From: Mytilus trossulus
Taxonomy: Eukaryota > Mollusca > Bivalvia > Mytilida > Mytilidae
NCBI RefSeq assembly: GCF_036588685.1
Contig: NC_086375.1
Span: 50,104,955 to 50,168,954 of the forward strand
Reading direction: 5' to 3'
DNA: 64,000 nt
Shown here one piece after another: positions 24,500 to 35,829 of the stretch. Each line of letters starts with the position of its first letter. Positions within the stretch are counted from its first letter, which is position 1. Below the pieces are notes generated by a model. That model saw only the letters and a program-made list of their open reading frames with translations. It did not search any database and was not told the origin of the DNA. A program made the translations under genes and the position numbers.

Positions 24500-25430
24500 C
24501 CTTGCATACTTCGAGGTACTTCAGACGCCGAATTTTTAGCCGACAAGGGGTTTTCAGATAAGGATTGAAATCAGTGATAATTTAAATGACACATATAGCA
24601 TATCTCGCAACCGTCTTGGTAGACAGGGCATAATTTAATTTGCAGATACGCTTTTACCACGCCTTGAAATAACGACTTTGGTAAATTTCTCCAACTTTGA
24701 CCTCCTTTCACACTGACTTTCGAGTAAAATAAAAGACATTGGCGTGCTATGTACTTACAATTCATATGTATATCATTATCAAGTTATTTCAGCAGAACAA
24801 TCAGAAATATCTGATTTGTTTGTGATATATGAACAAAAAATCTAGACAATAAATTGTATACCAATGTTACCTGTTGACGCTACTAAAAGGTGTCTTCTGT
24901 CACGTCCGCGTTTTTGGCAGGGAGTGCTTGTTTGTCCAATTATAAATAATTCCGGTTAAAATTTTATATTTTTTTTTATTTTTATTTCGAGGGCATTTGA
25001 AACTATCTAAATCTATCAGTAGCTGTTCATTAAAAAAAAAAGCAGCACTCTTTCATGAAGATATGGGGAGGGTATATTTACAAAAAAACAAACATTGTCA
25101 GATAATTTGATACTATGCGGGATTCAATATTTAGGTTCTGACGTTGGATAACATTTTGCATGGCTTTCGTGGGTACAGACTAACCAATGTTTTAAGTCGA
25201 CGAATTATTTTTTTCTATAGGCTTTATATGCCTAAATTGTCAAACCTCGAAATCAAAAGCTAAAAAATAAACATCAAGTTGGAACTTGAACAATCAAATT
25301 TCGGGTATGCAATAACACAGAACGGTCTTTTAAATTAATCCCATTAGAATTGTTTCAATAGTTATATAGAATAGAAATAGCTTTTGCAAATGTTATTATT
25401 ACTATGAAAATGAGTATGGTACGATATTAA
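24500..25430. other. No gene recognised
   Basis: AT-rich sequence with short frames only; no domain, repeat boundary or RNA gene seen. Confidence 0.4.
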
Positions 25431-25433
25431 AAC

Positions 25434-27262
25434 TAGAGGCTCCAAAGAGCCTGTGTCGCTCACCTTAGTCTATGTGAATATTAAACAAAGGAAGCAGATG
25501 GATTCATGACAAAATTGTGTTTTGGTGATGGTGATGTGTTTGTAAATCTTACTTTACTAAACAGTCTTGCTGCTAACATTTATCTCTATCTATAATGAAC
25601 TTGGCCCAGTAGTTTCAGTGGAAAATGTTAATAAATATTTACAAATTTTATGAAAATTGTTAAAAATTGACTATGAAGGACAATAACTCCTTAGGGGGTC
25701 AATTGACCATTTCGGTCATGTTGACTTAATTGTAAATCTTACTTTGCTGAACATAATTGCTGTTTACAGTTTATCTCTTTCTATAATAATATTCAAGATA
25801 ATAACCAAAAACAACAAAATTTCCTTAAAATTACCTTAAAAGGGGCAGCAACCCAACAATGGGTTGTCAGATTTACCTGAAAATTATAGGGCAGATAGAT
25901 CTTCATCTGATTAACAATTTTACCCCATTGTCAGATTTGCTCTAAATGCTTTGGTTTTTGAGTTATAAGCCAAAAACTGCATTTTACCCCTATGTTCTAT
26001 TTTTAGCCATGGTGGCCATCTTGGTTGGTTGGCCGGGTAAAAAAACACAAATTTTAAACTAGATACATCAATGATGATTGTTGCCAAGTCTGGATTAATT
26101 TGGTTTAGTAGTTTCATAGGAGAAGATTTTTGTAAAAGATAACTAAGATTTACGAAAAATGGTTAAAAATTGACTATAAGGGCAATAACTCCTAAAGGGG
26201 TCAACTGACCATTTCGGTCATGTTGACTTATTTGTAAATCCTACTTTGCTAAACATTATTGCTGTTTACAGTTTATCTCTATCTATAATAATATTCAAGA
26301 TAATAACCAAAAAACAGCAAGATTTCCTTTAAATTACCAATTCAGGGGCAGCAACCCAACAAAGGGTTGTCTAATTCGTATGGAAATTTCAGGGCAGATA
26401 GATCTTGATCTGATAAACAATTGTACCCCATGTCAAATTAGCTCTAAATGCTTTGATTTTTGAGTTATAAGCCAAAAACAGTATTTTACCCCTATGTTCT
26501 ATTTTTGGCCGTGGCGGCCATTTTGTTTGGTGGACCGGGTCACCGGACACATTTTTTGAACTAGATACCCCAATAACAATTGTGGCCAAGTTTGATTGAA
26601 TTTGGCCCAGTAGTTTCAGAGGAGAAGATTTTTGTAAAAGATTACTTTAATTTAAGAAAATGGTTAAAAATTGACTATAAAGGACAATAACTCCTTAACG
26701 GGTCAACTGACCATTTCGGTCATCCGATGACTTATTTGTATATCTAACTTTGCTGAACATTATTGCTGTTTACAGTTTATCTCTATCTATAATAATATTC
26801 AAGATAATAACCAAAAACTGCAAAATTTCCACAAAATTACCAATTCAGGGGCAGCAACCCAACAACAGGTTGACCGATTCATCTGAAAATTTCAGAGCAG
26901 ATAGATCTTGACCTGATAAATATTTTTACCCATGTCAGATTTCCTCTAAATCCTTTGGTTTTTGAGTTATAAGCCAAAAACTGCATTTTACCCCTATGTT
27001 CTATTTTTAGCCGTGGCGGCCATCTTGGTTGGTTGACCGGGTCACACCACACATTTTTTAAACTAGATACCCCAATGATGATTGTGGCCAAGTTTGGTTC
27101 AATTTGGCCCAGTAGTTTCAGAGGAGAAGATTTTTGTAAAAGTTAACAACGACGACGGACGACGGACGACGGACGACGGACGACGACGGACGACGGACGA
27201 CGACGGACGCTGGACGCAAAGTGATGGGAAAAGCTCACTTGGCCCTTCGGGCCAGGTGAGCT
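25434..27262 (+). mobile_element. Helitron-like non-autonomous element with 502-bp tandem units
   Basis: Starts near AGGCTCCAAAGAGCCT, a small hairpin, followed by GTCGCTCACCTTA. It holds slightly more than three tandem units of about 502 bp, marked by GACCATTTCGGTCAT at 25705, 26207 and 26709 and by CCAGTAGTTTCAG-type sites at about 25607, 26105, 26606 and 27110. It then has a GACGACGGAC microsatellite (27149-27215) and ends in a 14-bp-stem hairpin, 27232-27262 (AGCTCACTTGGCCC / GGGCCAGGTGAGCT), followed by AAAA. Hairpin-terminated elements with internal tandem repeats fit non-autonomous Helitrons/Helentrons; the class is inference. The repeated minus-strand frames are repeat by-products. 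Confidence 0.6.
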
Positions 27263-27264
27263 AA

Positions 27265-28341
27265 AAAGGAACAATTACGGAACATAACCTTAATACTGGT
27301 GCCTTACAGTTTTAAACAATGAGAAAAGAACGATATAAACAATTTAAAGAAAGCCATTTAGTTTAAACATATTTTATCTGCAAAATAGCAAAATGGATAT
27401 AGATATAATGAACAAAGAAGAAATATGTTATAATGACAATAACCGAAAAGGAATACATGTTATAAAAAAAAATCGAAACCCTTTCTCTCGCGATGTTATG
27501 CTGCTGTCAGCGTAAAAGTGTAATGTTAACTAAAACAATCATTCATTTATCAGTAAACTACAGAATTATAAAAAAAAAATCTTAGATGTTATTTCTTGGG
27601 TTTCGAGATGAGCTTCTATCTAATTTCCGTTACAATTCATGAAGGTTCACTTTGTCATGTCAAAAAATGCAATCCAAGACTTTCTGTAAATGTGAACTGG
27701 TATATTCAAAGTCCATTCATCAGAAATATACTATCGTGTATAAATGGAAAAAAATTTATTTTCAAACATTTGCTTCAGACATTTTAAAAAGCAATTCAAA
27801 AACTTCAGCAAAACTTTAACCCAAGACTGTATTTACTTGTCAATTGTAAATAAAAAAAGTCTATTTACTAGTAAACAAACGGAAAATGAAAAAATATTTT
27901 CAAACATTCACTCTGGATACTGTCTTTTGGTCATAAACAACTTATGTCCAATTTCATGAAATTATATGAAGGGCTGACAAAGTTACTGATGTTTCAAACA
28001 AACTTTAACAAAAGAGACTGTACCTTAATGTTGACGCCGACGCCGACGACGTAATCTATTATCGGTGTGTCCCGCTTTATTAATAAATTTCGGAGGCTCG
28101 ACAAAAAGGGTGGACATGCAATGTACATGTAAAATGATAAGACTGGTCGCGATTGGAATGAGAGAATTTAAAAATTCATCATTTTTTTTTAAATTGAATG
28201 TTTTGGATCGTTGTGTTACTGTAATTCTGTCATAAGATTGAAGGGACTCAAAAATGTATAGTATACATATTTACAAGAGAGTTGTCTCATTGGCACTTAT
28301 ACCACATCTTCTTACATCCATTTTCCTGAAATGTAAGGTCA
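27265..28341. other. No gene recognised; possible repeat fragment
   Basis: Contains phrases at 27640-28030 that look like a dispersed repeat ending in GACGCCGACGCCGACGACG at about 28033-28051. A SINE-like tail (GAGAGTTGTCTCATTGGCAC) is at 28273-28292. No gene seen. Confidence 0.4.
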
Positions 28342-28346
28342 CCATC

Positions 28347-29734
28347 CAGTGGCGGATCCAGGGGGTGGTCCCACGGCGCACCGGACCACCCCCATGACGA
28401 ACCTCAAATTTGTTTAAAGAGTCTATTTTTTCAATAACTAGCTAATTAACAAATTAACACTTAAGATTAATCCTTTCATCGCACTAATTGGTTATGGATT
28501 ACCTGGATGCCTACATCTAGGTGTCACAATGATAGAATACGGATCAATGCGTTTCACCTGTATACATGTAATTAAATTGTCAAAACAGCTCGTCATTATG
28601 AAGAAGTTGACTTCTTATTTTGAAAGGTAAATACAAATTATTTTTGTATTTTTAAGTGAAATTTCCATATATAATTGCATTCTCCAACTAACGGAGTCTC
28701 GGTTTTAAATTTCATTTATGTACATTTTGTAAAAAAACCCAATCATAATGAATGAATTAAATTAAATTTGTTTATCTATCTCTTTGAGCCCCCTCTTTTC
28801 CCCCAACATCAACAGCAATTCAAGCACTGAAGTTGGTACTGGCATTTGTACAAAGCGCAACATTTGATGAAATTAAACATTTTGTAGACTTTTACTATAC
28901 TGATTTGTCGAGTCCATCTACAATGCCTTTCGTACTGCGTTTGTGGGAAAAGACTTGCGAGTCAATGCTTTCAAAACCCGAAACTGTAGCCGGTGCTATG
29001 AAAGAATGTTGCAAAACCGACTTTCCAATTATTTCTGTTATCTTAAAAATCATAGCTACCATGGGGGTGACGATTTGCGAATGTGAGCGATCCAACCGTG
29101 AGTCATCATTTCTAAAAACCTACCTGAGAACAACTATGGGACAATCGCGTTTAAACGGACTTGCGTTGATGCATGTGCACTACAGTTTGGAACTAAACAT
29201 AAAAGGACGCCTCCGGGTGCGGGAATTTCTCGCTACATTGAAGACCTGTTGGTGACCTTCTGCTGTTGTTTTTTTTTATTTGGTCGGGTTGTTGTCTCTT
29301 TGACACATTCCCCATTTCCGTTCTCAATTTTATAAATCAAATTATAGATAACTTTGCAAGGAAACCCCGCGAAGCATGATGTTGAATGACCTGATAAACG
29401 ACTCTTAAGTTTGTTAAATTAGTAAATTTTGAACAATTTTACGTAAAACTATTTTTACCGATTCGGAACATTTTAGCTATACCTTTTTTACAGCTTGCCT
29501 TATTCAGATGACAAATGTATGTTGTGCTATTTTAGATTGCAAGATATTGTATAGAGTCTTAAATAAAAATCAGTTTTACATGTCTTTAAATTCCTTTACC
29601 TAGGAATATGTGCATCGCATGGTGTTGTCCAAATTCAAGATCTTCCATGATATCGAAGGTATTTTTTAACCTTTTTCATACCATTCAATATTCATGTGGG
29701 ACCACCCCCAAATTTTTTTCTGGATCCCCCACTG
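28347..29734 (+). mobile_element. hAT-type DNA transposon, internally deleted
   Basis: Terminal inverted repeats begin CAGTGGCGGATCCAGGGGG on the left (28347-28374) and, reversed, CAGTGGGGGATCCAG on the right (29696-29734); both continue to GGTGGTCCCAC. CCATC lies directly outside both ends (28342-28346 and 29735-29739), a 5-bp target duplication. The only coding content is a plus-strand hAT C-terminal dimerisation region. At 1388 bp it is too short for a full transposase gene. Confidence 0.8.
28833..29255 (+). pseudogene. hAT transposase C-terminal dimerisation fragment
   Basis: An uninterrupted frame of about 140 codons ends at TGA 29253. It reads ECCKTDFPIISVILKIIATM, then GVTICECERSNRESSFLKTY and MGQSRLNGLALMHVHY. 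The order FP-hydrophobic, then a short CERSNS-like turn, then LKTYLRTTMGQ..LNGLALMHVH is the hAT dimerisation domain as found in ZMYM1-like hAT proteins. The N-terminal zinc finger and catalytic parts are missing. The frame opens upstream only to a stop near 28784; CAACAG at 28812-28817 could be a splice acceptor. Absence of stops suggests recent deletion of the rest or a spliced remnant. Confidence 0.8.
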
Positions 29735-29774
29735 CCATCAACAGCCAAGTAAAGCTCAAATGTTTCACGCCATT

Positions 29775-29860
29775 ATTCCTACAGCTCATTAGTCCCACAG
29801 CCCATTTTCCCACAGCCCATTTGTGCGACAACCCATTAGTCCGACAACCCAATATTCCAA
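29775..29860. repeat. 15-bp minisatellite
   Basis: About six imperfect copies of a unit like CCCACAGCCCATTTT / CCGACAACCCATTAG in tandem. Confidence 0.75.
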
Positions 29861-30879
29861 TACTTTTTTTAGAAGAGCGGTATAATAATTAGGTCAACAT
29901 TGAGACATCACAATACAAGTATAATATAATTATCATTATATCACCATAGGTCTCAGTCAGAATCGGAGCTAAAACAAAATAGAAAAAAAACCTAACGGTT
30001 TTGAAATCAAATAACAGTATCAAGACCTGTTCTACACAAGTCAAAAGAACTTACAATAAAATCATCATTTTCCCCATAATAGTAAAGTTTTCTTTTGTTA
30101 AAACATTGAAACAAATTTCGAAGATTTATCATGTTTATCTTACTTTATCGAATCTCGATAATACGGTGGCATTATGCGGCTACATGTATGAAAGAACGAG
30201 ATAACTATCTTGTGGTAACGACATATAAAGTCTACAGTCTGTGAGGCACTGGTTGCCGTTTTCCCTGTATATCATATCTATTGTTTGCTTATTTGTTGAA
30301 GGCTGTACGGTGACCTAACATTTACGTTATTTGGTCTAGAGTGGACAGTTGTCTCATTTGAAATCGTACTGTATTTTCTTATTGTAACAAGAAGCGACAA
30401 GAAGAATAAATTTAGCGACAAGAAAACTTAAAAATTTTTTTTTTTGATATATGGGCAGTAGTAAAGTTATTTTCCTTTTTTTTTTTTTATTATATTGATA
30501 GATATTTCCCGGTCATATTATGCTTCTAATTTGTACATGTACTTGTGTTTAAGAACAATTATATATTTATTTTATAATTTTTTTAACACTCTTATTGTCT
30601 AAAATATTATAAACTGACTGTATGCAAGGTGCTTTATTCGTGAACCAATGTCCAGAAAAGGAAATGTTAATAAAACGTGAATATTTTGTTTTGTGTATTG
30701 ACTCATTTAATCTCTTGAAACCATGAACAAAGCAATAACAGAATACATGAGTACCTATCCTATTAAAATAGTTAACAAGCTTGGGTAATGCTAAAATAAC
30801 TAAGTTATACCAAAGGATTTAATGAATCTCTTATTTGATAACGTTAAATGTTATAAAAATACTTCAATTTAATACCACA
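29861..30879. other. No gene recognised
   Basis: A partial SINE-like family A fragment (GAAGGCTGTACGGTGACCTA ... CAGTTGTCTCATTTG) lies at about 30298-30385. The remainder is AT-rich with several poly-T tracts. Confidence 0.4.
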
Positions 30880-31520
30880 GTCCCACTAGGTCACGATCGC
30901 ACTACGAGCTGTGAAAAAAATCGAAATTCGATGATCGTAGTACGATCGTTTAGACCGCAGCAAGGTCGTATCTCGGTCGTGGTGAGGTCTTCAAGATTGT
31001 GATGAGCGTGGCCAACTTTGAACATGTTCAAAACAATCGTTGTGCGGTTGTGGCAAAATCAGCTCGTAGTAAAAGTGTAGTGAGAGCGCACTAAGATCCT
31101 AGTAAGATCGCAAAAGTCGCTGTAGCGAGAGCGTGTTTCTATTTGGAGAGACTGCGCTACGACCTCACTGCGACCACCACGTTCTCACCACGACCCAACT
31201 ACGCTTCCACCACGACTACGTATACCACGCTGGTACCTCAACTTGCAAAAGTTAAGACACGTACTGTACATGGGGGAATTTTTGTGCAGTTAAAAAATGT
31301 TGCCAATATATTTTAGCAGAAGCAGAGTTATGAGAGTTAATCAGATCTTCACACACTTTTAGAGAATTGTGTAGCAGTCATGTGTCCTCGTGCACGGTGA
31401 AGTAGAGATCGAAGAGTGGTCGAATGTGGTCGCGAAGGGATCGGGTATTGGTCGAATTGGTCTGGGATAAAATAAATATTGAAGTCGCAGTGATCTTGAA
31501 GCGATCGAGCATAGATTTTC
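30880..31520. repeat. GC-richer block with CACGA/TCGTG-type repeats
   Basis: It opens with CCCACTAGGTCACGATCGCA and contains many imperfect copies of short words such as GGTCGTGGTGAGG, GACCACCACG and ACGACC in both orientations (notably 31150-31230). Composition is distinctly unlike the flanks. No coding frame. It resembles the subterminal repeat region of a DNA transposon, but a matching right end was not located. Confidence 0.5.
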
Positions 31521-32811
31521 TATTCATATTAGGCAACCCTCTTTGTTGGTTGTTTGTAGCATGTTGATCTCACCGACTTTTCAATTTTAAAAGAGACCAC
31601 TAAAATCGACTTACTAAATAGCATCTCCTCGTTGATGATCTTACATTAGTAATATTATCCATTCTTTTCTGTTTGAATATCAGATATTTATTTGAAATAA
31701 CCCAAGATATATCATATAATTTATAGAATAGAAAATAATGACCCATCCTCTAAAAAAAAAGTACCAACAAAAATTGACAATGAAAAAATAAAATAAAATA
31801 GCCTAACGGATTCTTCTGAATAATACATGTATTTTAATTATTCAGCAATGATTACATTTTATACCACTGATAAAACAATTCATGACAGGGGTCAGACAAA
31901 GATTACTATTGACTTCAAAAAGCTTTGTTACAGTAAATTTCATGCGTCTGAAGCGTAATTTGAAATTATGTTCACTGTTTACGTTCAGCGCAGAATATTT
32001 GGGTACTAACGAATACAACCTAATTTTAGTGATCGAATTTTTATTCTATCAGATATCATATTGTTGTTATGTCGTCTAACCAACAGCACTGTCTCTGTTA
32101 TTAAACTGAACCTTCAGCTTCTCAGTACTAGTACCTCATATCACAAATCAAGTATGATGAAATATACCTTATACCATCTTAACTTCTGTTTATTATCCGA
32201 GATATTTAAATTATTTAAAACGAAGAAAGTAAAATAGTTTTCGCCGTTTATTTTTTTTAAGTGTATACAAATTGACAAATAGTATCCTTTATGCATTTCA
32301 AAAATTGTTACATGGTGTCTTCTTACGTCGCCTAAATTACAAATTATGTAATGTTTCTGAAATTTATTTATATTTGCCGTTCGTAATAATTAACTTGTAT
32401 TTGTTTATTCGGCATGCCATACTCGATAAAATTGCGGACGTGATAGAAAGCACTCTTTACCAAAACGTCAACGGAGATTACATTCCACGGAGGTTACATT
32501 TGTTCATCATCTAAGATATAACATACCTGAAGATAAAAGTTGTACTAAAATTAATACTGAGATCTTTTGGCTTGGGAATTTATTTCCAAAATGTGTGTTT
32601 GTTTAGACCATTCAACGGAGATGTGACAATAGACTTATCTACTAATATAGGACTTGCATGGATAATATTCTTTTACTTAACAATTTTAGTAAGTCTACCG
32701 TTTTGGAGGAACAATTATTACTTTGGCTTTATTGGATTAAGACTCTTACTCTCCGTCGTTTACAAGCATATTTTTCTCCAACGATAGAGAGTGCGAAATC
32801 CTAGGATTCCC
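31521..32811. other. No gene recognised
   Basis: Short plus-strand frames at 31882, 32272 and 32572 encode hydrophobic, low-complexity peptides without initiation or splice context; not called as genes. Confidence 0.4.
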
Positions 32812-32965
32812 GTTCTAAAAATAAATAGCGATTGTATAGCGATCGAAAAATCTAACGATTCGTCAACGTATGCTTCATGAAACGCACGTAAACGTAATCG
32901 TTATGTAGTCGTTAGTTACACGCCAAAATCTACGTTAGTCGTTATTAGCGATTGCTTTATGAAAC
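32812..32965. mobile_element. Small MITE with TAGCGATTG ends
   Basis: AAATAGCGATTGTATAGCG on the left and CGTTATTAGCGATTGCTTTA on the right enclose repeated ACGTAATCG / CGTTA words; GTTTCATAAAGCAATCG reversed resembles the 24383 copy. Boundaries approximate. Confidence 0.45.
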
Positions 32966-32975
32966 GGCAGCCAGG

Positions 32976-33045
32976 ACTAAACTTAGTATATACGCCAGAC
33001 ACGGTGTTTCGTCTACAAAAGACTCATCGGTGACTCTCAAATCCG
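32976..33045 (-). ncRNA. Hammerhead ribozyme relic, copy 2 (reverse strand)
   Basis: Read on the minus strand: GAGTCAC, CGATGA (the core CTGATGA has become CCGATGA), GTCTTTTGTAGAC as a perfect stem II, GAAA, a stem III ACA..TGT, C, and TGGCGTA for stem I. The U-to-C change at core position 4 should abolish cleavage. The 3' side (TAGTCCTGGCTG) is cut at the boundary with the adjacent MITE. Confidence 0.65.
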
Positions 33046-34228
33046 AAAAAGTTTTTAAAAAATCAAAAAAAAATAGCTTTAAAATATTCATTGAAGTAAT
33101 GATTTTCGCTTTTGTTAACAACAGTTTTGATAGGATCAGTCTAACTTCTTTTAGGCTTACTTCGATTGAGCTTAGCTTGGACAGATTTTTGGTGATTAAT
33201 TATCACATTGAAAGCATCCAACGGTTGAAATTTGAAATAGTCTGTAATGATTTCCAATTTTGTTCTTAACCCTATGAAATTGTTGTACTGCTAAGTCCCA
33301 TTTTAGTTTTTTCGAAAAATTGCAACATGATTTATGTCGCAAAAGTATGAAATCACATTATTCATTTAAATGACACTATTAGAATGCAACATTTTATAAA
33401 ATGAATACCTATAGAAGGTCGTGATCCTTTACTCATATTATTAACACATTAAGTAACATTATATTTAAAACGATATCAGCTCAAAACAAATCCGTGTTTG
33501 AGATGGGACGTGAACTTTTGTAATACTTTATGGATATATTTACACGTAAGTTCAATAATCCTTTCAAATACTTTTTGTTACATTTAAGATATCAGAAGAT
33601 TATACGGCATCTAATTTTATTCAGACTCCCGAGAGAACGTTCTTCCAGAGAAGCACAATTCTGCTTTAAGATATTTGTATGCATCGATACATGATTTTTT
33701 CATTAATCATATAATTAAGATATCTTTAATGACAAAAGTGTGTCCAATTCAAAGAAGTTCATTTGCTATGAACATACATCTTATAAAGACAAGCCTGTTG
33801 TCTGTTGTCTGTTTCCCGGTTGTTATCTTTAAATGTTTAAAGATAATTAACATCTGTAATTGAAACTATTTTCGTAGTAGACAATTAACCAATATGCAGA
33901 AGAGAATGTATTGATGTGTTATAAATTCATATAGTAGCCACTTAATTTTCAAATTATACTGAAATCTGTTCTCGCTGGCTACGATTTCGGAGGCAGATAA
34001 GCAACACAAAAGTTTCAACGATACAAAAAAAAATCATCTCCTAAATACTAGTTTTCTATTTAGGAACCCTTCTAACGCTTTTTATACAAACTTCCGCTCT
34101 GAGGTTTCCGAAGTAGTCTTTCATTCAGAATTGTAATACATTGTTTCAAATGGCCTCCACTTAAAAAACAGTAAATTTACGGTCGAAGATATAATAGCCT
34201 TACACAATTTGAAAATACAACTTACAAT
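33046..34228. other. No gene recognised
   Basis: AT-rich sequence; a few open frames of 60-105 codons without domains. Nothing else seen. Confidence 0.4.
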
Positions 34229-34279
34229 TACAGTGGAGATCACTTCTAACCTCTCATTAGAACTGTCAGAATAATCTGT

Positions 34280-34530
34280 CATAGAACTGTTCTAACCTGT
34301 CCTAGAACAGTTCTAGCTAGAACTGTTCTACCCTAGAACTGTTCTAGGTAGAACTGTCAGGATCAGTTCTAGGTAGAACTGACTAAATCAGTTCTAGGTA
34401 GAACTGTCAGGATCAGTTCTAGGGTAGAACTGTCCAAATCGGTTCTAGGTAGAACTGTCCAAATCAGTTCTAACCGTAGAACTGTCAGCAGAATTGACTA
34501 AATCAGTCAGGACTGTAGAACAGTTCTAAA
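34280..34530. repeat. Left subterminal AGAACTG array
   Basis: About fifteen copies of a partly palindromic word CAGTTCTAGGTAGAACTG, alternating with GTCAGGAT and GTCCAAAT spacers, giving a 30-35 bp rhythm. Likely transposase-binding sites if the parent element is mobile. Confidence 0.8.
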
Positions 34531-35229
34531 TGACGTCACTACAGTAAGGGCACTTTAGAATTAAGAAGAAATAAATCACTTCCAATTACTTTGCTATTTA
34601 ATAGCAGATTTTCTATATTTATTACTAATCAAACGTTAAATGTACACATATCGAAGTGAATTGAAGGTTATCCAACTCATCGGAGAAACATTTTTATAAG
34701 ATTGCATAGAAAACATCATTGTTTACGTTTCTTCGTTCCCCGTCTTTAACAGTCTCTTCATAAAACTCAGCATTTGATTCATGGAAGTTTAATCTTAATT
34801 TACCTTGTTTACCTTGGATTTACATTCATGATTTAAGATTCTGTTTTGACAAATGTTCAAACGAAAATTGTACAGTGGATGAATTATGGGATATTTTAAC
34901 GAAAAAAGTGTTGTTAAACGTAAAAAAACTATGTAGGCTACATTTGCATTATCTCGTAAATAATCTGGGAGTGTGGAAGTTGGAAGTTGGAACGTCAGAA
35001 AAATATACTCAATGTGAACATGAATGAAACATTTGCCACTGGACTTTAGGCTACAACCAAAACCAATCATTCTCCTCCTTCAAATTATTCCAAGAAGAGA
35101 ACTTCTCATACATGTACTTTTCATTTTAAAATAAAGTATATGAATCAGTCATGTAGTGTTGGATGATCCCGTTAAATAGTTTTGTTTAAAAAAAAAACCA
35201 TCATGAACTACACTGACTTAAAAAGTCAC

Positions 35230-35570
35230 TTTTGTGACGATTCATTATTTAATAATTTAATTTTGGATGTAACGGGTCACTGATTGGCTGACGTTATTTT
35301 GTTATCAGCCCATAGATAAAAGTTAGTCATGTGATCGTATCGTCATCAACGTTTTTTCATTGTTTGCCAAGGTTTAAATTGGAAGTTAGAATTAAATTAT
35401 AAGAAATGACTAATATTTTTTTCTGTCTATTTGAAATAACATAAAAAATGTGGTGCATGCACACTGTTAAAAAAACCTGCTACCCGCGTTATTCAGTGTG
35501 CACCAAATTTTTTATGTTATTTCTTCATAGACAGAAAAAATATGACAGTCATTTCTTAATAAATAATAAT
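35230..35570. mobile_element. Palindromic insertion inside the 4.8-kb element
   Basis: ATGACTAATATTTTTTTCTG at 35406 and ATAACATAAAAAATGTGGTG pair with CACCAAATTTTTTATGTTAT and CAGAAAAAATATGACAGTCA near 35500-35550. Arms are about 70 bp and the loop (AACCTGCTACCCGCGTT) about 25 bp. The left arm may extend upstream through ATGTAACGGGTCACTGATTG. Looks like a MITE. Confidence 0.65.
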
Positions 35571-35829
35571 ATTATCGATACAGAGAGGAAATAAGGGCTC
35601 GCTAAATCGATTTTGAAATTTGGTATTGTCTTTATCATCATGATCATGCAGTATCTATCCTGACATAGAAATATTATTGGTTTACAATGAGGCCATACAT
35701 GTATTTATTTACATGATGAAGTATATATGTTCAGTTTTGTTTGATGTGGTCAAATAATGTTGTTATTAAAACAACTCAGTCTGATATATCGAAACTACTG
35801 AAATTTGTTAGCAATTCAATATTTTGAAT

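Noticed and set aside
25920-27091. Three similar minus-strand frames (each with a KIEHRGKMQFLAYNSK-like stretch)
   Set aside because: They recur because the 502-bp unit is tandemly repeated; they differ by frameshifts and have no known domain.
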